Shown one piece after another: positions 1 through 11,665 of a DNA stretch of 64,000 bases. Both the position numbers and the translations under genes were made by a program. Under the pieces are notes generated by a model. It did not search any database and had not been told where the DNA came from. It saw nothing but the letters and a program-made list of their open reading frames with translations. The stretch covers positions 335,441,312-335,505,311 of the forward strand of contig NC_085138.1 of assembly GCF_035046485.1 (NCBI RefSeq). Reading direction: 5' to 3'. The first letter of the stretch is position 1. Each line of letters starts with the position of its first letter. The DNA comes from Aedes albopictus. Lineage: Eukaryota > Arthropoda > Insecta > Diptera > Culicidae.

Positions 1-606
1 GATGATGTCTCTGCGCAGCAGTTCATCTAGTTTATCATTAACTGCTCCCTCCAGAGGGATTGGTATACGTCGTAGTGGCTGGAACACTGGAGTAATCGTT
101 GGGTCCATAGAAATGCGAACTTTTGTACCGGATATCTTGGAAAACGGTGAGAATTTCACTTCATCATCTGTTACTCGATTTGTCTCTAGTCCAATCTTCA
201 AAATCCCCAGCTGCTTCGAAGTCGTATCGCCTAGCAAGTTCCGCTGTCCATTGAGAATCACCAGAAACTCTGCTTCGATGGATCGTTGGCCGAGCTCAAT
301 CAGCGCTTGGAAGGTCCCCAAAATTGTCAGAGGTTGGCTTGACGCATACGCCTTTAAAATCTTGCTGCTTCCCTTCTCGCATTTCGTTACGTCAACTTTT
401 TCGGCCTTAAGTTTCTCCCAGGTCTCCGATGTTATTAAGTTGACATCCGATCCGGAATCGACGAATACCTCGGTCTTCACTCCCCCAATCGTACAACCAA
501 AAACATTCGTTTCGCTTCCAGCATAAAAGGTATAGTACACCTTCCTTTCAGCTGCAGTGCGATGGAATGCCTGTTGCGATGCTGATTGCGATGCTGGTTG
601 TGGTAC
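1..606 (-). pseudogene. Ty3/gypsy pol fragment: protease and start of reverse transcriptase
   Basis: Read on the minus strand, the segment gives a retropepsin with the active-site run DSGSD (near 445-460), followed by a linker and then the N-terminal RT motif with a P..Q..RR.P spacing and an LDELLRRDI-type end, where the window stops. This order and motif set is that of Ty3/gypsy elements. Protease would process Gag-Pol and RT would copy the element RNA. The reading frame lacks an early ATG because it follows gag. It lies downstream of the gag at 1494-2456 but is separated from it by the foldback element at 611-1489, and the protease frame differs from the gag frame. I infer a dead copy; the rest of pol lies outside the window. 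Confidence 0.75.
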
Positions 607-610
607 GGCT

Positions 611-1489
611 AAAATATAAACGACTCATAGGAAAGTGATAATTTTCCATATCAAAATCAGAAAGTGCCAATAAAGAAGTTAGGGTGGGAGCAATCATAAA
701 CTATAAAATTTCCATAAACAAATCAAAAAGTGCATAAATAAATCAAAATTTCCCATAAATAATTGATTTTCGAGCAATAAAAAATGTCGGAATTTCCACA
801 AATAATTCAAAAATTGCAATAAATAACTACTTTTTTTCCACCAAAAAAGTTTAAATTTTCCATAAAGAAATGTGATTTTTCCATAAATAATTAAAAAATT
901 TCCAATTGAAAAACATCAAAAAAGCAATTGAAAATTTAGCAATAAATACGAAACAATGAGTAAAGTAAAAGTTCTGGCCGAGCCATGCGGCGAAGCCGCA
1001 AAGAGGATTGAGGAACTGAGGCGGCAGAAGGCCGCTGAAGTTTCCGAAATCCGACGCGCCGTAACTGCGTCGATTCGGATCTAGGCAATCCACAGATCCA
1101 AGAATTTGCCCGGTAGAATGCGAACAGAGATGTTATCCCTTTTTTAAGTCCGACGAGCGTTAGCGAGTTCGGACAGCAAGCGATTGTCTGTCAAATTGCA
1201 CATATAGTTTCAGTCTTTCTATCATAATAGTTCTGTGATGTAGTATGTTCGAATTTTTTTGTTGGGAAAAATGTTGTTTTCTATTGCAATTGTTGATTTG
1301 TTTGTGGAAATTCTGGCATTTTTTATTGCTCGAAAATCAATTATTTATGGGAAGTTTTGATTTGTTTATGCGCTTTTTGATTTGTTTATGGAACTTTTAT
1401 AGTTTATTATTGCTTCCACCTCTATTTATTTATTGGCAACTTTCGAATTATTTATGGAAAATTTCTAATTTATTATGGGGCGTTTAATT
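611..1489. mobile_element. Foldback-type element with GC-rich core, inserted between gag and protease
   Basis: The segment interrupts the gypsy element, and the 4-bp GGCT occurs at both edges (607-610 and 1490-1493), as for a target duplication. The two ends are imperfect inverted repeats built of AT-rich blocks with TTTCCATAAATAA on the left and TTTATGGAAA on the right. A 25-bp internal match is clearly inverted: 759-785 against 1316-1340. Between the arms lies a core of about 250 bp (955-1210) that is much richer in GC than the arms and contains a short ORF and a hairpin-like GTCCGA...TCGGAC. No transposase is visible. It resembles foldback elements or large palindromic MITEs; the family is not known to me. 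Confidence 0.65.
956..1084 (+). CDS. Small 42-codon ORF in the foldback core (doubtful)
   Basis: An ATG at 956 opens 42 codons rich in Ala, Glu, Arg and Lys, ending at TAG 1082-1084. The predicted peptide looks helical or coiled-coil-like. I do not recognise it. It occupies the GC-rich centre of an AT-rich element, so it could be a captured gene fragment or simply a chance ORF in GC-rich sequence. The opposite strand is also open here, which weakens the case for coding. Confidence 0.15.
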   Translation: MSKVKVLAEPCGEAAKRIEELRRQKAAEVSEIRRAVTASIRI

Positions 1490-1493
1490 GGCT

Positions 1494-2456
1494 GCCGTTG
1501 TGGTACTGGTTGAGGTTCCAGCTGCATAGGACCGGAAATGCCATTGTGCATTTGTTCTACTATTTGCACTTTCCTCGGAGGAATTGAAGAACTCGAATCG
1601 GAAGGATGTTTACGACAGACATTCTCGAAATGCTCTAGCTTCTTGCATCGTCGACAGACCTGATCTTTCGCAGGACACAAAGGCGATCTTGACAAGTGAC
1701 CCTGTCGACCACAAGCAAAACACATCCTCATGTCTTTGCTCACATTCGCAGCAACTGACGGAAATCGGTTAACGATTCGCTCCTCTCGACGCTCCTTTCT
1801 TGATTTCATCATGTTTTGCACTTTAGAAACTTCGCCATATCCTGATTCATTTCCTTTCCTCTCAATCTTGAACTCCTGCTCTTGAACACGAACGCTCTCA
1901 ATAGATTCTCCGAGTGTTTCGATATCGCACAACGATTGATCCTTTTCAAGAATCTTTCGTCGCAGCTCGTGGGAAATGTATTTACACTGTAGCCTTCTAC
2001 AATAACGTCAACCAACATTGTTTCCTCCAACACACTCCTAACTTCCTGAGAGAACTTCTCCAGTCCACAGTCCTTCAATTGCTGGCGCAAACAAAGCACA
2101 TAATGCGCAAAACGTTCGGTAGGCCCCTGTTTCATGCTTCTAAGTCGATGCCTTTCTAGAACGTCTTGTTTGCGTGGTTTGAAATATGCATCCAAACGCT
2201 CCACTGCAACATCGTACCAACGCTTCTCCAGCAATACTAATGGGAAATCTTCGGTGCCCTCGAGTGTACTGAAAACCTTCTGTAGCTGTGGCCCACCCAG
2301 ATGCAGCATCTTGGAACGCATCATTCTCTGATCACGTACTTGGCACGCCTCAAAGTAATACTCTAATGAGCTCTTCCACTCTTGCTATTCTTTGGCAAGT
2401 TTGCCACCTTCGATTTGTTCACATCTGAACATAGAGATTGGCCGGCTTTCTTCCAT
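1494..2456 (-). pseudogene. Ty3/gypsy gag, frameshifted
   Basis: The minus-strand reading starts at the ATG at 2456-2454, meets an in-frame TAG at codon 24 (2387-2385), then runs to about 1975, where the frame shifts. It continues in another frame to the foldback junction. The first half resembles a retrotransposon capsid region (a W-rich, charged helical domain with a DAYFKPR segment). The second half holds two zinc knuckles, CX2CX4HX6C then CX2CX4HX4C, at about 1700-1810, which bind the element RNA in this family. It lies directly upstream of the protease at 1-606. The stop and frameshift make it non-functional as read. Confidence 0.75.
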
Positions 2457-2733
2457 CTAAAAAGATAAAAGAAAAACGCGGAATCCACATTACTGTTGAT
2501 AATCAACTTTTACAATTTCAAAATGCATCTTGTGATGAGAATAAATCATCATTAAAATAGATTTCTCTCTTCTCTAACTTTGAAGCAGTCGTCATTAAAA
2601 GTCATACTATTCTTTGACCGTTCTTTGCAAAACAAACATCATACACACGGTGTTAAAATTTTGATTATTATCGAACTTTCATGTACCTCGGATTTTTCTT
2701 CATAGAATGTTAGAATTTCGGCTATAATGTATA
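2457..2733. other. AT-rich sequence upstream of gypsy gag
   Basis: No gene or repeat is recognised. It may be the 5' untranslated part of the left gypsy element, but no LTR was found before the Tc1/mariner-like element begins. Confidence 0.3.
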
Positions 2734-3674
2734 CACCGTGTCCAATAAGTTCTCATACAAAATCAAGCTCAATTCATTTCACATATGTAATTAGGATTTT
2801 CAAAGTAAATATATTTATTGAAAGGCCAACTAACATACACCAAATACAGCATATGTTTCGGAACTAACTGTTCTTTATCCTTCTCTGCTGATCGCTTATG
2901 TGTCGTAAGTCAATTTCAGCTGGCACGCCCGCCATTTTATTGGTATTTCGTCGTATTTTTCCGAGTAATGGTTTTAAGTTGAAACAAATTAGGTTCCTGT
3001 CCTCTCCATCGCTAGTAGCAACTATGACCAGAAGAGATAAAATATGGGATCGTGTATTGGTAAAGTACGGAGCCGTTTTATTTTGTACAAAATAAAACGT
3101 AAATTAAACAAAAATGTCCATTTACCTGTTTCAATGAGATTTGTTGTGTTAAAGAAGCATTGGTGCATCTTATCTGGTTAATTTACACCATTCTCACTTA
3201 TAAAACATGCCAACTGTGGTGAATTTTGTCCAAAATTTACGTTTATTGATGTTTATCTTTGAAATAACGGTTATTTTCATGAAAATCAGCTCAAGTTGAG
3301 CTTACTTGCAAATTTCTTACCATATCATCACTAAAACTGTATTATTTTAGCCTTAGTATATCCAATTGGTGCATAACTTGGGATACAAACTCAAAACTTA
3401 TCCTTATGGACTTTATTTCGCTACCGTAGAATGAAAAACTTTTCGGATATTTTTCTTGCGTGCCGGAGAAAACGGATTTCAGAATATGGAAGTGTACTGC
3501 TAGGCTTATAAAAACAAATAGAAAATAAAGTTATTCTAAACCGTATGCTTTTTTTAATCAGTATTATGTGGCCTTTCAATACATGTATTCATTTTGAAAA
3601 TATGAATCACATATGTGAAATAAAATGATATTTTCTAAATTTGCATTTTGTATGAGAACTTATTGGACACGGTG
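2734..3674. mobile_element. Tc1/mariner-like non-autonomous element, 941 bp
   Basis: The ends are perfect inverted repeats of about 31 bp including the flanking A, starting CACCGTGTCCAATAAG. TA dinucleotides flank both ends (2732-2733 and 3675-3676), which is the target duplication typical of the IS630-Tc1-mariner superfamily. The interior is AT-rich, and no long transposase ORF or DDE/DDD pattern was visible in any frame. The perfect ends suggest a recent insertion or strong conservation. It is either a MITE or a decayed and deleted autonomous copy. Confidence 0.8.
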
Positions 3675-5169
3675 TAAATGCAAATACTTCATCATTAAAA
3701 AAAAATAAAAGTGAAGTATGAAATATGGGTGATTAACAGGAATGGTTCAATGTAAGAATCATATATGATTACAATCCTGAGGAATTCCTCAATACATTGC
3801 TTCTTAACAAATGCCATCATGAATTTGAATTTATCCAGCAGTTTCTCCAGAAATTTCTTTAATATTTTTCCAGGTTATTTTGATGTAGATATTCCAGTAG
3901 AAATTACCTTCGGAAAACTTGCAATAATTCCGTTGGGAATACATTCAGAAATTTCTTCAATAATTCCTCCAGAAGCTTTATTACGAATTTCACCATGCAT
4001 TCTCTTGAGAATTTCCCCATCCTTTACAAATATCATTCTTAATTCCACCAGAAATCCGTTTGAAAAGCTCCAGAAAATACTTTAAGAATTTCTCTGGGAA
4101 TTCTTTCAAAAATTCCAATCAAACTAAGATTCCTTTCCTTGAGGAATACCCTAAGAAATTTTTGGAGAAATTTCTTCGAAAAATCCTTTAATGAATTCCT
4201 TTGGAATTGAGGGAAAAAAATCTTTGAAAATTTCTAAAGGAATTCCTTTGGAAATTCCTGGAGGAATATCTTTGGAAGTTGCTAGAGGAATGCATTTGGA
4301 AATTTTTAAAGGAATCAATTAAAAAATAATTCCAGGAATTTATTTCGAAAATCCTTGAGGAATTCCACCGGAAATTCCTTGACAAATTCTTCAGAAATTT
4401 CTTGAGGCATTCCTTCATTTCTATAGCTCCTTGAGAATTTCCATAAGAAATTCCTTCGAGAGTTCTTCACGATTTCCTTTAGAAGATTCTTCGGGAATTC
4501 CTTGAGGAATTTCTTTGAAATAGATTTAGAATATTCCTTGAGGAACTTCCCAAATTCCTGGAGCAATTCTTTCGAAAATATTGAAAAAAATCCACTAAAA
4601 GTCTCATGAGATATCCCTTCTGAAATTCCACAATGAATTTCTTTAAAAATCTTTCAAAACTTCCATGAAAAAATATTTCGGAAATTCCTTAAGAAATGCT
4701 TTTTGTGATTTTTTATTTCCTAGAGGAACTCATTCTGAAATTCTTCGAAGAATTCCTTTAAAAATGCATTGATAAGGGAAATTCGGAAATTGTTGAAGGA
4801 GTTCGTTTGGAAATTTTTTTGACATATGTCTGAAATGTCTTATGGAATACCTTGGGAAATTTCGTGAGAAATTGTTTGATAAGTTCGTTGAGGATTTTTT
4901 TCGGTTTTCTTTACGAATTTCCTCAAGGAATTCCAGCAAAAGATCCTTGAGAAGTTTCTTCGGAAATTCCTCAAGAAATTCCTATGAAAATGTATTGCAG
5001 AACTCCTACGAAAACTTGAGGAACTTCTTCAAACATTCCTTCAGAAACACGTTTGGGGATTATGTGAGAAAATCCTAAGGAAATTTTTTGAGGACAACCG
5101 TCAAAAATTTTTGGAGGAATTCATTCGGAAATTTTTGGAGGTATTTCAAAGCAAATCCATAAGAAATTT

Positions 5170-7032
5170 CTTTGGAAATTCCGAGAGGGATTTCTTTGGA
5201 AATTCGTAGAGGAATTCCTTCGGAAATTCAGGAGAAAATCCTTTGAAAATTCCAGGAGAAATTCCTTTGAAAATTCCTGGAGGAGTTCCTACGGAAATTC
5301 CTGGACAAACTCCTCCGGAAACTCATGGAAGAATTCTTCGGGAAAATCCTGGAGGAATTTCCTCGGAAATTCTTGGAGGAATTCCTTCGAGAATTCGTGG
5401 AGGATTTCCTTCGGGAATTCCTGGAGGAATTTCTTCGGAAATTCCTGAAGTAATTCCTTCGGAAATACTTGGAGAAATTCCTTCCTGAAATTTTTGGAGG
5501 AATTCCTTCGGAAATTCATGGAAGAATTCCTTCAGAAAATCCTTGAGCGATTCCTTCGCAAAAGTCCTGGAGGAATTCCTTCTGAAATTTATGGAGGAAC
5601 TCCTTCGGAAATTCATGAAGGAATTCCTGGAGAAATTCTTTCGAAAATTCCTGGTGGAATTCCTTCGGACATTAATGAAAGAATTCCTTCGGAAATTCCT
5701 GCAGGAAATCCTTTGAAATTTCCAGGTGGAATTCCTTTGAAAACCCCTGGAGGAATTCCACCGGAAATTACTGCAGGAATTCCTTCGGAAATTCCAGGAG
5801 GAATTCCTTCGGAAATTGGTGGAAGATTTCCTTCGGAAATTCCTGGAGGAATTCCTTCGGAAATTTATGAAAGAAATCCTTCGGAAATTCCAGGAGGAAT
5901 TCCTTCGGAAATTGCAGAAGGAATTTCTTTGAAAATTCCTGGAGGATCTCTTTTGGAAATTCCTGGAGGATTTCTTCCGGAAATTTCTGAAGAAATTCAT
6001 CCGGAAATTCATGGAGGAATTTCTCAGGAAATTCCTGGAGGAATTCCTTTGAAAATTCGTGGAGGATTTTTTTCAGAAATTCATGAATGAATTCCTTCGG
6101 AAAATTTCTGGAGCAATTCCTTCGGGAATTCATGGAGGAACTCCTTCGGAAAATGCTTTAAGATTTCCTTCGCAAAATTCCTGGAGGAATTCCTTCGGAA
6201 ATTCATGAAGGAATTCCTTCGGTATTTCCTGGAGGGATTCCTCCGGAAATTCCTCGAGGAATTTCTTCGGAAATTCGTGGAGGGATTTCGTCGTAAATTT
6301 TCTGGAGGAATTCCTTTGGAAATTCATGTACAATTCTTTAGAAATTCCTTCGCAAAACTCATGGAGGAATTCCTTCGGAAATTCCAGGAGGACATCCTTT
6401 AAAAATTCCAAGAGGAATTCCTTTGATAAGTCCTAGAAGAATTCCTTCGGAAATTCCTGAAGGAATTCCTCCGGAAATCCCTCGAGGAATTTCTTCGGAA
6501 ATTCGTAGAGGAATTCCGTCGCAAAATTTCTGGAGAAATTCCTTCGGAAATTCATGGAGGCATTCCTTCGGAATATCCTTTAGAAATTCCTTGGCAAAAT
6601 TCCTGGAGGAATTTGTTCGGCAATTCATGGAAGAATTCCTTCGAAAATTCATGGAGGGATTTCTTCGGACATTCATGAAGGAATTTCTTCGGAAATTCCA
6701 GGAGGAAATCCTTTGAAAATTCCAAGAGGAATTCCTTTGAAAATTCCTGGAAGAATTCCTTCGGAAATTCCTGGAGGAATTCCTCTGGAAATTCCTATAG
6801 TAATTCCTCCAGAAATTTGTGGAGGAATTTTTTCAAAATTTCCTGGAGGAATTTCTCCGGAAGTTCCTGGAGGATTTCCCTCCGAAATTCCTGGAAGAAT
6901 TGCCACGGAAATTCCTGGAGGAATTCTCTCGGATATACATGGGAGAATTCATTCGGAAAATCCTGAAGGAATTCCTTCGCAAAATTCCTGGTGGAATTAC
7001 ATCGGAAAGTCATGGAGAAATTCCTTTGAAAA
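5170..7032 (+). repeat. Left arm of the inverted minisatellite
   Basis: The 24-bp units run in the forward sense and are at their cleanest between about 5240 and 6950. The arm ends at the perfect 14-bp palindrome at 7026-7039 (TTGAAAATTTTCAA). Just left of the centre, GGAGAAATTCCTTTGAAAA mirrors the sequence just right of it with only small differences, so the arms abut with almost no spacer. Confidence 0.8.
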
Positions 7033-9530
7033 TTTTCAATGGAATTCTCCAGGAATTTCCGACAGAATTTCTCTTGGAATTTCTGAAGGAATTCTTCCTG
7101 GATTTCAAAAAAAAAAAATCCTTCAGGAATTTCCAAAAGAGTTTCTCCAGGAATTTCCGGAGGAATTCCTCCAAGAATTTCCAATGGAATTCCTCCGGGA
7201 ATTTTTAAAGAAATTCCTCCTGGAATTTCCGAAGGAATTCCTTCAGGAGTTTCCGAACGAATTCCTTCAGGAATTTCCGAAGGAATTCCTTCAGGAAGGG
7301 AAGGGATTCCTCCAAGAATTTTGGAAAGAATTCCTTCTGGAATTTTATAAGGAATTCCTCCAGGATTTTTCGAAGGCGCTGCTTCAGGAATTTCCGAAGC
7401 AATTCCTCCCGGAATTTCCGAAAGAATTCCTCCAGAAATTTTTGAAGGAATTCCTAACGGAATTTTTAAAGGAATTCCTTCATAATTTTCGAGGGAATTC
7501 CTCTTGGAATTTCCAAAAATAAAATCCAAAAAGACTTTCCGAAAAAAATTCTCCAAGAATTTCCGAAGGAATTCTTCCAGTAATTTCCAAAGAAATTATT
7601 CCAGCAATTTCCGAAAGAATTCCTCTTGGAATTACTAAAGGAATTCGTCCAGTAATTTCCGAAGGAATTTCCCCAGGAATCATAAAAAGCATTCCTCTAA
7701 GAAGTTTAGAATGTTTTTTTTTTCCAGGAATGTCCTAAGGAATTCATCCAAGGATTTTCTCAGGAATTTCTCTTTAGATTTCTGAAAAAAATCCTCCAGA
7801 AATTTCCGGAGGTATTCATCCAAGATTTTTCGAGGGAACTCCCCAAGGAATTTTCGAAGGAATTTCTCCAGAAATTTCCGAAGGAATTCCTTCAGGAATT
7901 TCCGTACGAATTCCTTCAGGAATTCCTTCAGGAAGGGAAGGGATTCCTCCAATAATTTTGGAAGCAATACCTTCTGGAATGTTTCAAGGAACTTCTCCAG
8001 GATTTTTTGAAGGAATTGCTTCAGGAATGAATTCCTCCAGAAATCTCCAAAGAAATTCGTCCAGCAATTTCCGAAGGAATTCCTCCCGTAATTTCTGAAA
8101 GATTTCCTCCAGAAATTTCCGAAAGTATTCATCCAAGATTTTTCGAAGGACCTCGCCAAGGCATTTTCGATGGAATTCCTCCAGTAATTTCAGAACGAAG
8201 TCCTTCAGGATTTTTCGATGGAATTTCTACAGAAATTTCCGAAGGAATTCTTCCAGGATTTTGCGAAGGGATTCCTCCAAGAATTTTGGAAGGAATTCCT
8301 CCAGGAATTTCCAATGGGATTCGTCCAGCAATTTCCGATGGAATTCCTTCAGGAATTTCCGAAAGAATTCCTCCAGGAATTCCTAAAGGAATTTCTCCTG
8401 GAATTTCCGAATGAATTCCTCCGGGAATCTCCAAAGGAATTCGTCTAGCAATTTCCGTAGGAATTCCTCCCGAAATTTCTGAAAGAATTCCCCCACGAAT
8501 TTTTTGAAGGCATTCCTAATGGAATTTCTGAAGGAACTCCTCCCGGAATTTCCGAAAGAATTCCTTCAGGATTTTCCGAAGGAATTCTGCTAGGAACTTC
8601 TGACGGTATTTCTCCAGGAATTTCAAAAAAAAAATCTAAAAAGAATTTCCTAAAAAAATCCTCCAGGAATTTCTGAAGGAATTCCTCCAGGAATTTCCGA
8701 AGGAGTTCCTCCAGGAATTTCCAAAAGAATTCGTCCAGCAATTTCCGAAGGAATTCCCCTCAGGTCTTTCCGAAGAAATTATTGCAGGAATTTCCGAAGG
8801 AATTCCTCCTGGGATTTCCAATGAAATTCGTCCAGCAATTTCCGAAGGAATTCCTCCCGAAATTTCTGAAAGAATTCCGCCAGGATTTTTTTGAAGGAAT
8901 TCTTAATGGAATTTCCGAAGGAATTCCTCCCGGAATTTCTGAAAGAATTCCTTCAGGATTTTCCGAAGGAATTCTGCTAGGAATTTCCGACGGTATTCCT
9001 CCAGGAATTTCCAAAAAAAATCTAAAGAGAATTTCCGAAAAAAATCCTCCAGGAATTTCTGAAGGAATTTCTCAAGGAATTTCCGAAGGAATTCCTCCAG
9101 GAATTTCCAAAAGAATTCGTCCAGCAATTTCCGAAGGAATTCCTCCAGTAATTGCCGAAGAAATTATTGCAGGAATTCCCGAAGGAATTCCTCCTGGAAT
9201 TTCCAATGAAATTCGTCCAGCAATTTCCGAAGGAATTCCTCCCGGAATTTTCGAAATAATTCCTCCAGGAATTCCTAAAGGAATTTCCAAAGGAATTCCT
9301 TCCGAAATTTCTGAAAGAATTCCTCCAGGAATTCCGCTAGGAATTTTCGAAGGAATTCCTGCAAGAATTTCCAAAAAAAAAAATCCAAAAAGTATTTCCG
9401 AAAAAAATCCTCCACGACTTTCCGAAGGAATTCCTCCAGGTATTTCCGAAGGAATACCCAAAGGAATTTTCGAAGATATTCCTCCAAGATTTTCCGAAGG
9501 AATTCCTGCATACATTAAAAAAATACGAGG
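7033..9530 (-). repeat. Right arm of the inverted minisatellite, with higher-order periodicity
   Basis: Units run as the reverse complement of the left arm. A distinctive A-tract landmark (AATTTCCAAAAAAAATC followed by a short run ending in AAAATCCTCC) recurs near 7102, 7515, 8620, 9010 and 9370, so the last units repeat at roughly 360-390 bp. A second landmark, CAGGAAGGGAAGGGATTCC, occurs near 7294 and 7929. These show segmental duplication of multi-unit blocks. Confidence 0.75.
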
Positions 9531-9599
9531 ATGCAGGAGAATTTTATTTTTACTAGTCAAAAACAGCTCTGATCATCTAAGTTTTTCGGTTAAGTTAGA

Positions 9600-9674
9600 A
9601 TATAGTTGCTCGGTCAGGGGGGGGGGGGGGCACGGCCCCCCCCCCTGCACCCCCCTGGCTACGCCCTTGCACTA
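9600..9674. mobile_element. Terminal fragment of a DNA transposon with polyG/polyC tract
   Basis: A G14 run, a short spacer and a C10 run are followed by CCCCCCTGGCTACGCCCTTG. The reverse complement, CAAGGGCGTAGCCAGG, matches the end motif common in hAT-like transposons of arthropods. The other end was not found; the element may reach into or be truncated by the minisatellite. Confidence 0.45.
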
Positions 9675-11663
9675 CAACCCTGTTCTAGGCCCTCTAGCAC
9701 TAGCAACATTAACTCGAAATTCATCACAGTTTGCTCTTGATAAGGTTTCATAGTTGCCCGGTAGTCAGTCACAGATATTTTCACAACTTTCACCATTATT
9801 GTATATCTTCCTGTGCAGCTTCAACAATTGCACCAAATATAGTCCATCTGCAACGCGAATTGTACAGAAAAATCATGTTCTTTCCACTCGAAAAAACCAG
9901 GCATTCTGCTTCATGCAACGTAGAAACAAAAGCTGCATAAAATCTCAAGAGAAATTAGCCGGAAATTGCCCATAAATTATCCCACTTTTCATTTCTTTCA
10001 AGTTTTATTATACTCAACAATGGCCGACCTCGTGGCCGACACCCAACACGGTCCAAAACAATGACGCAATCACTGCACGCGGTAATTCAGCCATCTTGTT
10101 TTCCAGAAAAAAAAAATTTCCCCGATATTTGCCAATCCTAAATGTTTTTGAAATATTCTCACTATATCATGATATATATCTTATAAATACCTTCTTTTCG
10201 CTCGCCGCCAAATGTAGGGTTTTCTCTTGGGGGTTTCGGTATTGGTTTCGGTATTTGAAGCTTCCGCTCCGGCAATGGCTGATACACCTTTCGGCTTGGC
10301 GACGCACAAGATTACTCGCACGCGGACGCACAACGAACACACCGTTCACCACAATGGTCGCACAGCTTCTGAGCTACGGTTCTCACTCAACTCAATACCG
10401 TTCGCAGTCCAGTCGTCGTCGTTCGTGCAGTTAAACAAGGTAAATATAGAACAAGGTTTTTGCATTTCTCTCCAGACCCTACATATAACTCTTACTAGGC
10501 GACTCTCAGACAAGCAGACGTAATAGTTAACAATACACTTTCCACGATCTTTAACCAATTTGTTAAGAACATAGTTGTAAACTACAAGTGACGTTATGAC
10601 GAACAGTAAACAGCAAACCACCAATATGAATAAAGCAATACTATGGATTATCTGACGGTCTGTGCCACTCAAAAGGGATTTGCCGTCGAATGCTTTGGGG
10701 GAGTGAGCTCTAGGTACATATCGCTTAAAACACAATATCAGTCAAATTGCGCAGCTTAGTGGAGGATGAGACACTCTTCTATATTTGCTTATGAAATTCT
10801 CCAAATCTTTCGTTGAGAAGAGTCACTGAAGTCGTATATTGTAAATTGGCTTCATCAACTAACTATTCCACAAGTCACGGTAGTAATATTAAAACTGTCT
10901 CATCAACGCATAGAAGGCGGGAAATGCAATTTTCCAACCAGGAATAAAAACCCAAAAGTGATCGAATGCAGGTAGTTAGTCGACAAGACTCGGAACATGT
11001 GTGTGCGGGTGTAGAGATGGGTGCATCTGGAAACCAAATCTAATTTACAATTCAAATAACTTGCACGCCGTTCTATGCTACGGAACTGTAGTCTTCCCCA
11101 TCTGGAGCTGGAGCTGGATCTAGAAGCCGATGATGGAGCCTCTGATGGCACAACATCCGGCTTCCATCCAGGGCGGCTTGGAATCTGGTCGTCCCGCACT
11201 GGGAAATCCGAATTTGTTCTCGGGGAGGCACTATCTACACGTACTGGCTGGGGACAGAGCACATCTATGTATTTGTCCCGGGTGCGTTCGACCGTGAATT
11301 CAGCAACCAGTTTGCTTCAATTAACAAATGTGGAATTGTGGTTCGGGTTGTTCGAACGGTTCCGTTCTGTTTGCCAGGAGGAGCAGATTAGATTGGATGT
11401 GGGATATTTTGGAATAGAAATATTAAATTTGATAAAATGTTTGCCACGGAGTATAAGATGTTATGGAAGTGAAGTTTCTTAAAAATCTTGTATTGTTAAT
11501 CTAATCGAATTCTATGGCTGGACATACACAAATCTGTAATTTGATACATTAAAAAGTGCTTGCGGTAGTTTTCAAACCTTCAAACAGGAACATTGCATCG
11601 GTTGGTGAAGTTCACTCCGAATTCAAAGTTTAAAAACTTAGTCCTTTGAACAAAGACAAATAT
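9675..11663. other. Unassigned, possibly host non-coding sequence
   Basis: No recognised gene. A TATAAATA-like box near 10184, followed by CGTCGTCGTT-rich sequence and an AAG|GTAAAT splice-donor-like junction near 10438, could be a promoter and first exon, but nothing else supports it. On the minus strand 10735-10346 encodes 129 aa with one strongly hydrophobic stretch (about residues 30-52). A GC-richer patch at 10903-11482 is open on both strands. None has a family match I recognise. Confidence 0.25.
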
Positions 11664-11665
11664 TA

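Larger units (their letters stand above)
3765..9530. repeat. ATTCC minisatellite, 24-bp unit, 5.8 kb, orientation reversed in the middle
   Basis: The array is made of diverged copies of a 24-bp unit that can be written as GGAGGAATTCCT followed by TCGGAAATTCCT. From 3765 to about 5170 it is very degenerate, from 5170 to 7032 it is clear in this orientation, and from 7033 to 9530 it appears as the reverse complement (GGAATTTCCGAA then GGAATTCCTCCA). The unit has no stop codon in any of six frames, so many overlapping ORFs arise, reading for example GGIPSEIP, EEFLRKFL, RNSFGNSW, EFPKEFLQ or GISEGIPP. These are artefacts of the repeat; there is no shared start, no other domain and no codon bias. 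No function is claimed. Confidence 0.9.

Noticed and set aside
2..526. 174-aa plus-strand ORF
   Set aside because: It is the antisense shadow of the gypsy protease read on the minus strand.
6713..7556. Long ORFs (up to 269 aa on plus and 253 aa on minus) with GGIPSEIP or EFPKEFLQ repeats
   Set aside because: They arise in all frames because the 24-bp unit has no stop codon in six frames; there is no unique start or other domain.
5170..9530. Regular short repeats that might suggest a CRISPR array
   Set aside because: The repeats are contiguous and diverged with no unique spacers, and the setting is eukaryotic.
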